From assembly GCA_029721515.1 (NCBI GenBank), contig CM056561.1:7650001-7714000 (forward strand): DNA of 64,000 nucleotides, given 5' to 3'. Position 1 is the first letter of the stretch. Every line of letters begins with the position of its first letter. Under the pieces are notes generated by a model that saw only the letters and a program-made list of their open reading frames with translations, did not search any database and was not told the origin of the DNA. A program made the translations under genes and the position numbers. The stretch is from Synanceia verrucosa. Lineage: Eukaryota > Chordata > Actinopteri > Perciformes > Synanceiidae. This document shows positions 10,079-23,096 of the stretch, in pieces.

Positions 10079-13000
10079 GTCAGTGTCATGCAAACAAAAA
10101 TGTTGATTTTCATGAGGTTTTCATTGTCAGTCTAAGTTCTTTTCACCTTGAGGTTGATGCTGTACTTCAGTTGAGTCTTTTGTTGTTTTTGTGTGAAAGT
10201 TGTATGCATGTGGTTTTGTTGAGCATACTGAAGCGAAACAAAGACTCCTCTCCTCCCCTTCTGTTTAATACCTCTGCACACACTCGTTCTCCTTTTCCTC
10301 CACATTTTCTTAGATGTCCACCCACCTCTGCCTTATCTCTCTCTCCATTCCTGCGAACGTATGCTGATGATTTAAGTGTAAGCTTCAATCCTCTCGCCTT
10401 TTCTCTCTCCGCCTCCAGCTAAAGCAACAGATGTGTGTCACACAGATATCAGAGCGGGTGAAAAAAAAGTCCTTACAGATGACTACACAGTGAGGAAGAG
10501 GAAAGAGGACATGCATCACACATTCTTCCATTAAAAATAGAGGAGGGGGGGGGAATTTGGAAAGTGACTGTCCTCATCATGATGAGTGTGTGTTGGTCAG
10601 GTATGTGCAGCACGTGGATGGCTGGAACACAAGGGGGGGATTGAGCTGAAACATCACTCCACCCCAAACAGTGAGAGCTGAACAAAACAGCAGTAATCCC
10701 CCCACCTCTCTCTTCCCCTTCAACTCTTCTGTTTGTTGTAATGAAGTGCAGCAGCAATAGCAGCAGCCAAATACAATAGTGTGTTTGAGTAAAAGCAACG
10801 GGTGGCATGATATTTAATAACAGCAAGGCTGGTGCTGCTTTTATAGAGTTTATACAGAAATGGGAGAAACTGTAACATCTAGCTGAGGACAGGAAAAATA
10901 ATTTTGGAAGTGAAGTTAAGAGGATAACAGTTATGAATATGTGAGTTAATGCTGTGGTGCCACGCTGCATGTTTATTACCTTTTTTATAAACACACATCA
11001 AAGGGATAAACGGTGAACCCACCCGCTGAGGTTCTGCACATGAAGTAGGCTTTCGTATTATTGGCCAGCGTTGTTGGATACATACCTCAGATTCCTTCAG
11101 TTTAATCTCTTATGTAATGGATATTCTCCCTTTCCATAGCCTACAGCTCCCTACTGCACCTCTATCATGTTATCATGGCAAATACACGCACACTTAGCTC
11201 ATGATGTATAAACATGTGGGGGATAGGAAGAATGAAATGTTTTAGGCTATTAAAAGAAATCTCAAACATACACTAAGAATGCTGTTGAAACAATCTCTTT
11301 TGATTTGTTTAAACAACCTTTAATATTTTGGGAGGCTGTTTTTGGTCCAACGTGACAAGACGAGATGTTTTATATTTTACTTCTAGAAGCGGAAAACCTC
11401 TTGATCTCATTTTACAATCTGAGCTGGAGAGGAATGGGCAGGCTACCCCCTCTGTAGAAACCACACAACAAAACTACAGTAGTCTCTTTGAGTAACTTAA
11501 GTATTAATGTGGAACTGTGAGTCCTATAAACCTCATCAAGCAACATGTACTGTAAAGTACATTTCCATGTTGCACCCACTGGTTTGGTCCCGCTGGCTCA
11601 TATACAGTACTCTCCAGTACTATAAAGCAGATTCTGACATTAACACAATGTCAGGGGGAAAGGGAAGACAGTTTTTCAACCTCCTCTTTTTTATTATGTT
11701 TTCTGTTTGGAACTCTACCTCTATACTGACTTGATACATTTGACTTTTAAAACTCATTTGCTCTGTTTTTTTTTTCATCGGGAACTAAGCTGAAACCCAG
11801 TACCCTGTTGTTTCTGTTGTGGTGTTTACAGGAAAACACTGAACAATGCAGATCTGACCTCACTAGCTTCAGCACTTCTGGCTGACCCAGGTCAAGCACG
11901 TTGCAGTATGTTTTACTGTAGGGGGTCTTTAAAAAATCTGGCTGACTGTTTTGTTCAAGCTGAGACAATCAGGGTCAGAATACTAAATACTGATTTGGTG
12001 AGAGCTGCCAGATTTCTAATGGGAAAGCATCAACAGCAAACAAAGACTTTCCTCTTTTACAGTCATTTTTTTTTTATCTCAGTGACAAGCTGCCTCAGTC
12101 TATCATATCAGACAAAACTGTTTACGGTGCATCTGTTCATTGATACTAAAAAAAAAAAACCAAACTCCACTGACACAAGAGGAAATGATAGTGTACTGCA
12201 TGATTCATTTCCTACGTAGGCATAATAGCACTTACTTGTACGCTGGATGATTACACACAGTGCAGCATGTCATTATGCCACACCATATGTGCAGCTGGCA
12301 TACGCCTCCATTCACACACACAGGCCTACTCAGATCAACACACTCACATGTAGCAATTGGCAAAAAAATGGCTAAACTTGGAGTGATTTCAGCTGCTGTC
12401 ACTCTGACTAAATGACTTGCCCAAGATGGCCATTAGTCCTGCTTCTAGCCAATTCACTTGTATACAGAAAAGGGACTGCACTGCGTCAGAAAAACAGACG
12501 AATCAATGGCTTTCTGTGGCCTTATAAGGACTACCCCGGCTCACATCTTTTTCACTTCTTAATCAGTGTTTAATGATACAGGAAGACCATTACAGTCTAG
12601 ATACGTGATAATGTGTGAATGTGTGTAGGACTTTGTTGTTCCAGTGTGTATGCTGCAGGTTTATTACAGGACTGACAAGTGGCAGCAGGCATGAGACCGA
12701 TGAGATATGACGATACACTATATAAACATGAGTGCATCATTGATCTGAGTATCCTCAGCAAGAACAGGTGGAGAGGTGGATATAGTGAAAGACAAAAGCA
12801 CACATCATTTTAACTCTGATGTTAGCGCTGCTCTGCATGGCACATTACTGCTAGGGGGCCATTAGTGAGGGCTGCTTCCCAGCAAATACTGTTGACAAAC
12901 CATTTAAAAATAGACGATGTGCCTTTGTTTGATATCGTCTTCAGTAAATTGCCTCCATAGGCCAGCAGGAGGAAATACAACCTGTGGATTCGCTAAATCA

Positions 13001-16000
13001 GATGGCAGGAGAGTTGTGTTTTTAGAAATGATTTGAATGTGTGAGGGAAAGGTGGAATAAAGATGGAATTCACATAAAAAGGGTTTAAGACTAATGATGC
13101 TGACAATCTTTTCCTCATATATAAATGGTAATATTAAAGATACTAACAGACATACTAAACCACTGCAGTCTAAGCCACTGCAATCATTCTACATGGCATC
13201 TTTACTGCAGCACAGCCTCCCACCCACATAATGGTATTTGGGATGTACCTTGAGGTAAATCAGACAAAAGCATAAGAAATAAAGAAAATATAGAGATGGG
13301 ATGCAGGTAAGATCATTTGCTTTGCCTTTGAAAATGTCTTTTCACATTCAACCTGAATGTGTTGTTGGAAATATATTGTACATAGCTTACTGTATATCTG
13401 TTTTTAACCAGCTTGTTGGAAAAATATGCATAGACAATGCACTTCTGAAATGCATTTCTTTCAATTGGTATGGCATAGCTACAGTATGCAACAGTTTTAG
13501 AATGCATTTGAATCATATGATGGGTTTTTGAATAAGAAACATGTAAGGCTATTTCCTGAAAGAGAAAATGTAAATGTACTGGAATTGTAAATGCATCTGC
13601 AAAGCAGAAGGTTGAACACACTGTATATATTTTTATATTACTCAGCACAGTAAATTTATTATATATGGAATATATTCTGCCATCTTGGGGAATAATAATC
13701 AGGGGAAATAAATAACTGCAGAACTAAAAATGTTTCTGTTTGTGGATCCAAATCATCCATCTCTATCTCCTTACTGATATCACTTTCGTTATGTCTTTCT
13801 GTTTGTCTAAAGAAGCGAAAGGTGATGTGCTGCTTTGTACGCTAACTGCATTGTGGGCTGCTGTTCAGTCATGCATGCAATGACTTCGGACAAGGATCCT
13901 CCCAAAAAATAACTCAAAGAACACATCTGCATAATTACTGTAGTCATGGTCAAAATAACCATAACTACAATATAATCCAGTACTTACTACCTGTGATACA
14001 TATTATATTAAGTGAATTTAGAGCTAAAACTGACAATTATTAATCTGCTAATTATGTCTTTGATTAATCAGTTAATTGCTTCCTATTATTTTGTCCTCAC
14101 TGTCGGCCTCAACACACGTCTCATTTGCTGCATTTTCCAGGCAATTTCCATTACAATACTCGACCACTGTAGGGTAATCATTTGTCTCCTCACCCTCCCT
14201 CTCAGACCAGTGAGACAGTCACGGCATCACATGGTAGGATCATACTGGATTTCACCAAATACGATGTTGCAACTCAGCAGGTGGTCTGTCCCAAAGTCCA
14301 AGTACATATGGAGTTTGTTTAATTCAGATCATGGTCAGCGATCTGACTGACTCCGCTACGATAGGTGGCACTGTAGCCCTTTCAACAAATGGTGTTAGAA
14401 CTAGTTCCAGTTGATGGCTACTGAACAACAACAATAAACTATCTGGCAGCATGAACTCGTCCGTCCAAAAATAAGTTGTTGATTTCTTCGATGCCATGGT
14501 ATCGTTTGACTTTTCCGGCAACAACATTACTATTTAAGATGGTGTCGGCGCCTCCTTCCACTTCCGGGTGAAATCACTGGCGAAAATTCTCAAACATGCA
14601 CAGGATGCAAATACGATACAATACCGTACACAAGAGACACAAAGCAGATTAACAACATTTTAAGCCAGGGGTTCCTATCCATCCAGTCCCAATACGATCC
14701 TTAACCTGTGCACATGAATTTGATATATCTTCGATGCCTTTATTATACAATTAAGCTTGTCCATGTCCATGCAGTATTTGTGTCACTGTCCCTGGAGGTG
14801 GGAAGTTTGGTGTCTCAAGAGTAGTGTGGTTGTCAGACGCAGGAATTCAATCCCTAGGTTTCCCTAAGACCCCTGAGACTCACAAATAATTCTGATAACA
14901 AGTTGAGTATGCTATCCATAGAAAGCAGCCTTGTTGGCAAATGTGAGGGAAAATTGCAGTGACAGAACCGGCGTGTCTTTTTATGTCTCAGCTGGAGAAC
15001 CATCTTTGTCATCGGCTTATAAGGCAGACTTTAGACATTATGGAAAAAGCAACAAAAATAGATGAAATTGAAGGTATGTAGCTTGGCTGCTGTGGGCCCA
15101 TGCAGCCTTGCATTTGGCTGTCTGAGATATTTTTAAACTTTGCACCCCAGCCCACCCTCCACCTCGTCATCTCCTCTTTGCCCTAACAACCTCCTGCCTC
15201 CTCCCTGCTGTGCCACTGATCTCCTCCATATTGTTTTTCTCTTGCATATGCAGTTGAGAAAAAGGACAGCGCGAAAGAAAGACAGAGAGAAAGAAAGACA
15301 GGGAGAGAGAGTAAGGATAAGAGGACTTGAACAGCAGACCAGTGCTCCCAGTCGGAAGAAGAAATTACATGGTCTGAAATTTGGGCTGAATGTTGCGTGG
15401 TTTGCCTGCTTGGAATGTGAACACCAAGTGAAGCATTAAGATCATTCCCGGGGCATTCTCATTTCACTCCTCTTCCCTTCTTTCTTCTCTCCCAGCTCTT
15501 TCTCAGACCGGCCGGCACACAGCCAGTCAGACAGTTATTAATTATGTCTTCTCTCCTTTTCACAGTTCATTCTCCTTTACTTTTTGCTCTACTAAATGAC
15601 CTTGCCATGCCCCTCTCCTCCTCTATTTCCCACTTTCTTTCCCTCTCTTTTCCCCTCTTCCTTGGGGCTCTGTTTGTAAACGTGCAGAGGAGCAGAATGA
15701 GGTAACAAATTATGAAACACAGGAGTGCATTCCATACCTTGTTTAGAAAGAATTCTCCTACAGCGAGGAGGGGGAGAGGAGCTACTTCCCCACTTTCAGC
15801 CCATATGGACCTTTTTATGTCTGCAGTCTTCAGGGGTGTCTATGACATTAGTCTAACTCTACTCAAACTTGGTTATTACTCTCGTTTTACTCCCTCCCAC
15901 TCATGTTCTGTCAAATTCTTACCGTGCTGTAATGTAAATGAGATTGAGTACTTTGGAATAAAAACTTGTTCATTTTCTACTCCAAACATCTTTTCCTCCA

Positions 16001-19000
16001 ACAAGATTGGAACATGCTTGCTGTAAGTCTCAGCAAAAGGTTGACTATGCCGGTTGCCTCAGTGACCCCTCAGGCTGTCAAAGTAGAGAAGTGCTCCCCT
16101 CTGCAGCTCTCCCCAGAGAACACTTGATAGAGGCCCATAGCTGAGAAACTTTCCAAAACTGTGCACAAAGCAAACAATGGATAATATAGAAAGCGATGTG
16201 GTGTTATAGCTTACAATTCTATATTTACTGACCCTGAGAACAGCTGCCTGTTGTGTCTGGGGAAACCAATCTTGTTCTTCATCAAATTTAAAGTTAAATT
16301 TAAAGCCTAGTTGTACAGATTCATCAGTTGCTTAAAAATATTCTGGGTAAATCATAACTAAAACATAGCTGACTTTAAGCTTCTTGGGTCTGTTCACTCC
16401 AGCAGAAAACCTGTGTTTGACTGTAAAAAGTATGAAGAGCTTTTACTGGGAAAATCAGTGATGAAGAAAGCAAAGGATGAAATAAAACATGATCCCAAAC
16501 TTCTCCCCTTCTTTTTGCCTGCTTTCCAACATTGTTAGCAAACCAAAATTGATCTGTCTTCCTGTCCTTTGTCAGCAGACAACATTGATTGTCAGTTGTC
16601 AGCAGGTACCATCAATTGTTACCACAGTCACACAGCTCTTAGTTCTGATAGCCAGCAGCTGGTCTATTGCAGCTAATACTTGAGGTCTTAGTGGTCTAGC
16701 AGTTAAGACAAAAAACACTAACAAAAATACCTGCTATGATTAAAAAGTCTGTCTATATGTTCAAATGTCCATTCCTACTAAAAATCTTCACAGTATTTTT
16801 TATTAAATCTGTACAACTGCATAATTCAGTGTAGCAACAAGGTAACCATAACTATAAAAAGACATTATCCCCAGTCTATATAACAATGATGTGTTTCCGT
16901 GGTAACAATCAAATGTCACCTGCTGACAGTAGGAGGAAAACATGGGCTTATGGTTTTCTAACAAAGCCGTTCAGTGAGCACTGAGGATATAAACAGTGCT
17001 TAGAGACTGCCGTCACTCTGTGACTATATGTGTCGCTTTTTATTGCTTTGTTTCACTTTCATCATTAGATTGTCTTAACCACAATTAATTGTCTGACAGA
17101 TTGACAGATTTACAGGTGGTTCCTGAGCGTCAGGTCTTCCTGTACCACTTGAATGGATTTTTGCGTATTCATAAGACACCCTCTTAATGGCCATATGGAG
17201 AGCGCTTGCTCCAAATGCAGGACTGGAACAGAAAGAGACAAAAGCCAACAGGTGCAGATGGTTTTCTTTAATTTGGAATAAGCTTTTCAAAGGCATCCTT
17301 TGTGCAAACAGCATGAATAAAGCACGAAAACATGATCATGTGTTACTGTATAAATAGTGATGCAAATCTATTGCAAATGATTGCACCATAGACAGACATG
17401 TGTACGTGTGTTGTCACAAGTGTAGATTGATTTCACATCTCGCTGATGGCTATTTTTTTTGTGCGGCTGTCCCCTACTCTGTCTCCCGACTGGGTTCTGT
17501 TGCTATGGCGATTAGAGTGGGGAGAGGCGTCGAGCCATGGAAAGGAATGAGAATATGTGTCTGGAAAGCCCATCAAGTCTGACTGAGAATAGCTGTACTG
17601 GCACATCTTTACATCCACAGTTCAACGCAGTGTGTGAGCTTGTTTTCAACATGCACTGTTATGCTTAGTAAACAGTAGCCTATGTCTGATGTGTATGCTT
17701 CAAAACATGATTGCATGATGTGATGCCACTTTTGCAGACTTTAGTTCAGGAGGTTCCAGCAAATCACACCTTCAATTCTCCTCTGACTGGTTTATGGTAG
17801 TTCCGGCTAGTTGCAGGTCAGAGAAGTGACCTTGTATAAAATCAGCGTGAAAAGCAGCAAGAGCCCAGAGGTGAGCGGACCGGAGCCATGAAGAGAGGCT
17901 CCCATGGCCCAGCAGGCACCACAGCTCTGGCTCCAGCTCACCTCGCAGGCCTCCTGACTAGCACTGGCACAGCTGCCATACAGAATCACAATCGCTTTTT
18001 AATTTGCTCTGTATTCCCAGTTACCTCAGGCTTAAGAATGGCCTTGTTTGCCCCCAAACAAGCCACACTCTCCCTCTCTGTCTTTTAGAGGGTGTATGTG
18101 TGTAATCATTGTGATGATCAACAGTTCCCAGTGAGTATCCATACTGGTGTTGGAGCTGCTAAAGACTCTGAAAGAGTGATCACTAAAACAGAGTGCCATG
18201 TAGACAGTGCAAGGTCATATCAGCATGATGATGTATTAGCCCCACATTGACAAGCTACAACATAATCAGAATAATCCTAATCTAACATAAAATAAGTGTT
18301 CTTCAATAAATGCCTACTTTTGGTACTTTGATGCTAAAAATGTTGTACTTACTACAGTATTGGTAAAGTTTTTTTTATTTTTTCTTGAAACAGTCTTTAC
18401 ATGGTTGTATTGCTAGTTTTAGCATCAAATTATTTCTTCCACTATTGCCAATCAGTGAACTTTGGGGAATGTTGAGTTGCTTTAGAACATTCATGTAAAA
18501 TTAATTGTAGATGTGGTTCAGTATCTATCATCACCTTAGTCTGACTTTGTCAGATCACAATGAGAGAAGTAAATATTCTTTGCTGGCCTGTGTGATGAAA
18601 GCCACAAGCTGAAATATCAAGTATTTGCTCATCCCCTGCTTCTGAAAGAAGCCACTGAAGAAGCTACAGAGGACTGAACACATTGTGATTATCTCATCAA
18701 TCATACTCAGACTCCTCTTTATTCCTAATCATCAAAACTCTGTTCAGATTATTATAACAGTGTTGTGCGCAGTTAAATAGTGTCAGACATTCTGTTTTAA
18801 ACACAGAAAACAGTGATATGAGTCAAAATAGTCTGTTGTGCAAACACTCAGAATCAGCAGCTCTCGCTTATTGCCATGCTGACAAAGACCGATTTTGTCC
18901 CTCTCACGGCTCAATAGTAATCAATAATATTAACTCCAAGCACAGCATTGAAAAATTCAAGGTTGCGATTGCTGTCGTCAATAGGTAAACATCATTCAGA

Positions 19001-22000
19001 CACACAGTGGGGCACTAAAAACAATGTCCTCTTGCCTCTGCAGTTTTGGGGGGAAATGCCTTTTTGTGTTGACATTTAAATACCGCTGAATTTATTGCAC
19101 TGAGATATTATACTTTGGAACATCTTGGCAAGTCTCTCTCTGGATGGTTCAAGACGAGTGTCAGCGATGAGATCGTCATTGCGTCCAATTCATTGCTTTA
19201 CTCATGTTGACCTAATAGTCAACAGGATTCAGTGGCTACTAGTGGTGGTTTTGATCCATCACTTTGGACTGTTTCATAAGCTCTCATCAGGAGAAGTGTC
19301 TGAATCACTCTTTCACATTGTTCCAATAGGATTATTGCCAGTGTCATCTAGTCAGGCCTGTTTGTCTGCGACTGATATTGCTTCGATGCTTTTTACTAAT
19401 GAAAAATACGGAGAGTGCTGATGCAGGAGATCGACCGTGTTTGTGTGTCAGTCGACTGACTGGTGTGTTTTCTTCTGCGCTCCTTGAATCAAGGCAGTGC
19501 TTGTGCATGTGTGTCTGCATAAACTAGGTCAGTAGGAGGACAGGAAATCTCTGTTCACTTGTCTGTCTGACTGCAATGTGTCTCACACACAATGAAGACA
19601 GTGGTTGCACTTCTGCATACATGTCCATACATGTCCATGTTTCAAGATTACTTACTGTATATTCTCTCAAATGTATTAAAAAGGCAACATATGCTCTATA
19701 ATTTCCCTCTTTGGTGTCCCTGCTCTACTCTCACTTCAGGGCTTTAGCTCCTCTCTAATACTGTACTATCTTCCTCTTTCTGCTGGTCATTAAAATAAAT
19801 ATATTTGTTCACTGGAAAGATGTATCAGCTTGATAATTTCAGAGGATTTCTAAAGTTAAATTGTTTAATCACCTCTAGAGAAGAGCGACTGTCTAATTAG
19901 CTTCTGTGCCAGTTGGTTTTGGATGTCAAGCTTGTGTTGGCCTCAGCAGCTTTAGGGCAGAGCAAAGCATTACATCAGAAAAGGGAGATGTGTGTCCCGA
20001 TCCCAGGACGGGATCCAGCCAAAATCTGAAAACCACTGCAGTGCAGAGAGGGGAAGAGTGTGTTAGAGTGCAAAAGGGAAGGAGTTAAGATGAACAGGAA
20101 GGGAAGAGGGAGGACAGGATAAAGCGAGAACATCCAAGTGCCAGGATTTATTAATAAGAAGCAGCACAAAGAAACACAAAGAAATATAACAAGGAAAAAA
20201 GTGAAAGAGGTAGAGATAGGAGGCAAAAACTCAGAAAAAAATGTGTTTTCATTGGGAAATACTGCTGACAGCACTGTTGTCTCATAATCTGCTTCTGTAA
20301 AAGTTCATCAGAGGACATTTAAAGAGTTTCCGGTCATATGCTCCAGGTACTAAGTGCCTCGTTGTCACAGGTCTATCAGTCTGCAAATCTGAGTGCCTGG
20401 GTGCAGCCCAGGTCCTGCGAGTTGATGGGAAGTGTCCATTTCCTCTGAGTAGGTGAAATGCAATATACAAGTAGAGCATGGGCTGAAGTGCATATGGTGG
20501 GGAATGAACACTGAACAAGGGAGAGCATAAAGAAGATAATCACGGTGTTCTGTTGAGAGTTGTTAGAGGTGACTCAGGCAAGTGTCTGGTGCCTGTGTGT
20601 TGACCGCCACACTCTCAGACCTACAGGGTTGTAATCTGTGAGGTGTTGGCATTGATTGGCAGCTCCAGGAGTCTCTTAGACTCAGCTGGATGTTTGACAT
20701 GTTTGGCACTGTGGTGACCAGCAGGTCACCTGCCTCTAATATGCTGTGTTCATTGCTTGATAGGTGGCACTGGAAGCTCAAATTGCAAGTGGAGAGTCTT
20801 TAGCAACACATCTGGATAGCTACCCTGTAGAAAATGTGTGTGGGCACCTGCATGTCTGTCTGTATGTACATATTGGTGGAGTCCAGTGATGTCTAAATTG
20901 CCCATATGGTCCCAAGAGGCTGTAGGATTGATAGAGAGCTCCAGAGTAGTGGAACTGTGAACAAGTTTGCTCCATTACAGCCAACGCTTTTAGCCTGATT
21001 TGTTGGCTCAGCAGCACTCACTAAACCTACAGATCAATAAAGGGAAGATGGACCAAACTTCTTCAGGGGAACCAATATTTAACAACACATCCACCTTCCT
21101 TTCTGTTTCAAATGTCTTTGACTCATCATTCTGTCATTGTCCAAATCCAACTTTTGTGACCTTCACGAGAATATTTCATCTGATGTTTTTCCTTGCCACA
21201 TGACTGGGAAAGCACAAATAATCACTGGGTAATTCAGTTGCGCTGCAATTACATTAAAACATTGCTGAGCAGACATAATTCTTTGTAAACTGCAGGAAAA
21301 TGATACATGAACATCAACCGATTTAGAGCTTTAACAACAAATTGGAAACAATCTTGATAGTCAATGAATTGCTTTAGTCAATGTACGTTCAAAAATTCCA
21401 AATATTTGATGGTTCCTGCTTATCTTTGTCTTATAGTGAATTAAATATCTTGAGGTTTTAGATTGTGGTCTGACAAAGAAGACATTGACCTCAAAGGAGT
21501 TTCATCAGGCAGTTTTCTGAAGTTTTATACCAAATAATTTATCACTTAATCAAGACTAGAATTAGCAGATTAACAGCAACTTAAAATGATTGGACCAGAC
21601 ATATAGTCAAAAGCCTGGTTCACTTTATTATATCCTAAGTGGTGATGGATAAATGAAGCACAGATTGCCTAAATTACATGCCTCTACATTGTCCTCCCAG
21701 GCAACATGCACTGTTAAACTTAATTAATGTGAGTCTGGACCTACTCTGTCGCAGAAACCCATTCAGCTCTGAACTTACATTGTACAGCAACTTTTTTGGA
21801 CGAGCCTCCCACCTGGCCTGCGCTCAGCATTTCAGACAGTGAGTGGGCGACTGTTGAAAGCTCAGCATTAACTGATCACCACAGATCAGGCCAGCTTAAT
21901 GCAGCCCTGTTGTCCGGTGACTGTTATCACAAGCACATAAACATTAGTGAGGTTGCATTAACAAAATCAGCCTGAGTAATCTTTCCTTAGCAGTGCCATT

Positions 22001-23060
22001 ATGGAGATAAATATCGCTAGGCACTATCAACATGAAGCAAGAGAGAGGGAAGGATTTTGTTTTCCTCTGTGTAGAATTGTAATGGTATCAACTTCCTCTC
22101 ATCTTGCAATCTGTAAAGAGAGCGGAGGCATGTTGCTCTGAGGGGAAGCTCATCATCTCCCTTTGTGTTTTACAGTTTCCTTGCTGTTAATGTGAAAAAA
22201 ACCTGTTAATGCTGTCCCTGAAGTGGCGTAAGGTTTCATAACATTACAGATATTAAGCTTTTCAGGGTCAACAGGGAAACCAAAGATCAGTAGGGGAGCT
22301 GCAGAGTTGTCATGGTGACAGATGCAGCTGTAATGATCTCCATTATGAAACCAGTAAATTATGTATACTCTGCACGTTGTAAATCTGTACATTTGACAGA
22401 GCCACTGTGCCATTCTGACGTAGTCTCAAATCATGAAGCTGCACTGCTGTCTCCACTCACTTTTAATCACTTCCAGGCAGAGAGAGGGTGTCAGCCTCTC
22501 TTCTATCTTTTTTTTTGCAATAAGCTATCACAGCACATGGAGCTGGTTAGAAACTGTTTTACTGTGTCTGTGTCTCTGCACTGTGGCCCCTAAGCCCTGG
22601 CCTGGCTGAACCTGAGCAGGGAACACTGGGAAACAGAAACCTCGAGGTCTGGCCCTTGTAAGAGTTCAGAGAAGCTGAGGTTGGGGTTATCACATGTGCT
22701 CAGTGTTATTTTCTCATCCTGTATAGCTGGGGACCCTCAGAGATGGTGCATGCTTTGCCTCAAGCTTTTACAGCTCCAGTCATAAATACAATGGCTTTCA
22801 GATGTTTTTCATATCCTATTGTCTTGAACTCAGACTGTTGCTCTCTATTATGTTGCCTTACTGTCTATGGACCCATCCAGTGTTTGCTCAAAGTTTCTGT
22901 CTGTTCCCCTGCAGCGTTTAGCCCTCTCCCCTCTTTGCTCCTTGTCTCTTCCCACTGTTCAACTCCCCATTCTGCCAGGCTCAGATCTCCTTTTCCACTC
23001 TCCAGCCTTTCATGTGGATAGGGCCGTGAGGAGAGGTTGGGGAAATTCGCCTCCCTGGGA

Positions 23061-23096
<36 letters not shown>

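Noticed and set aside
10167..10994. Frames of 73-173 codons after arhgef25 exon 1
   Set aside because: They are CT-rich low-complexity translations inside an intron, and the plus-strand frame is only the read-through of exon 1 past its donor.
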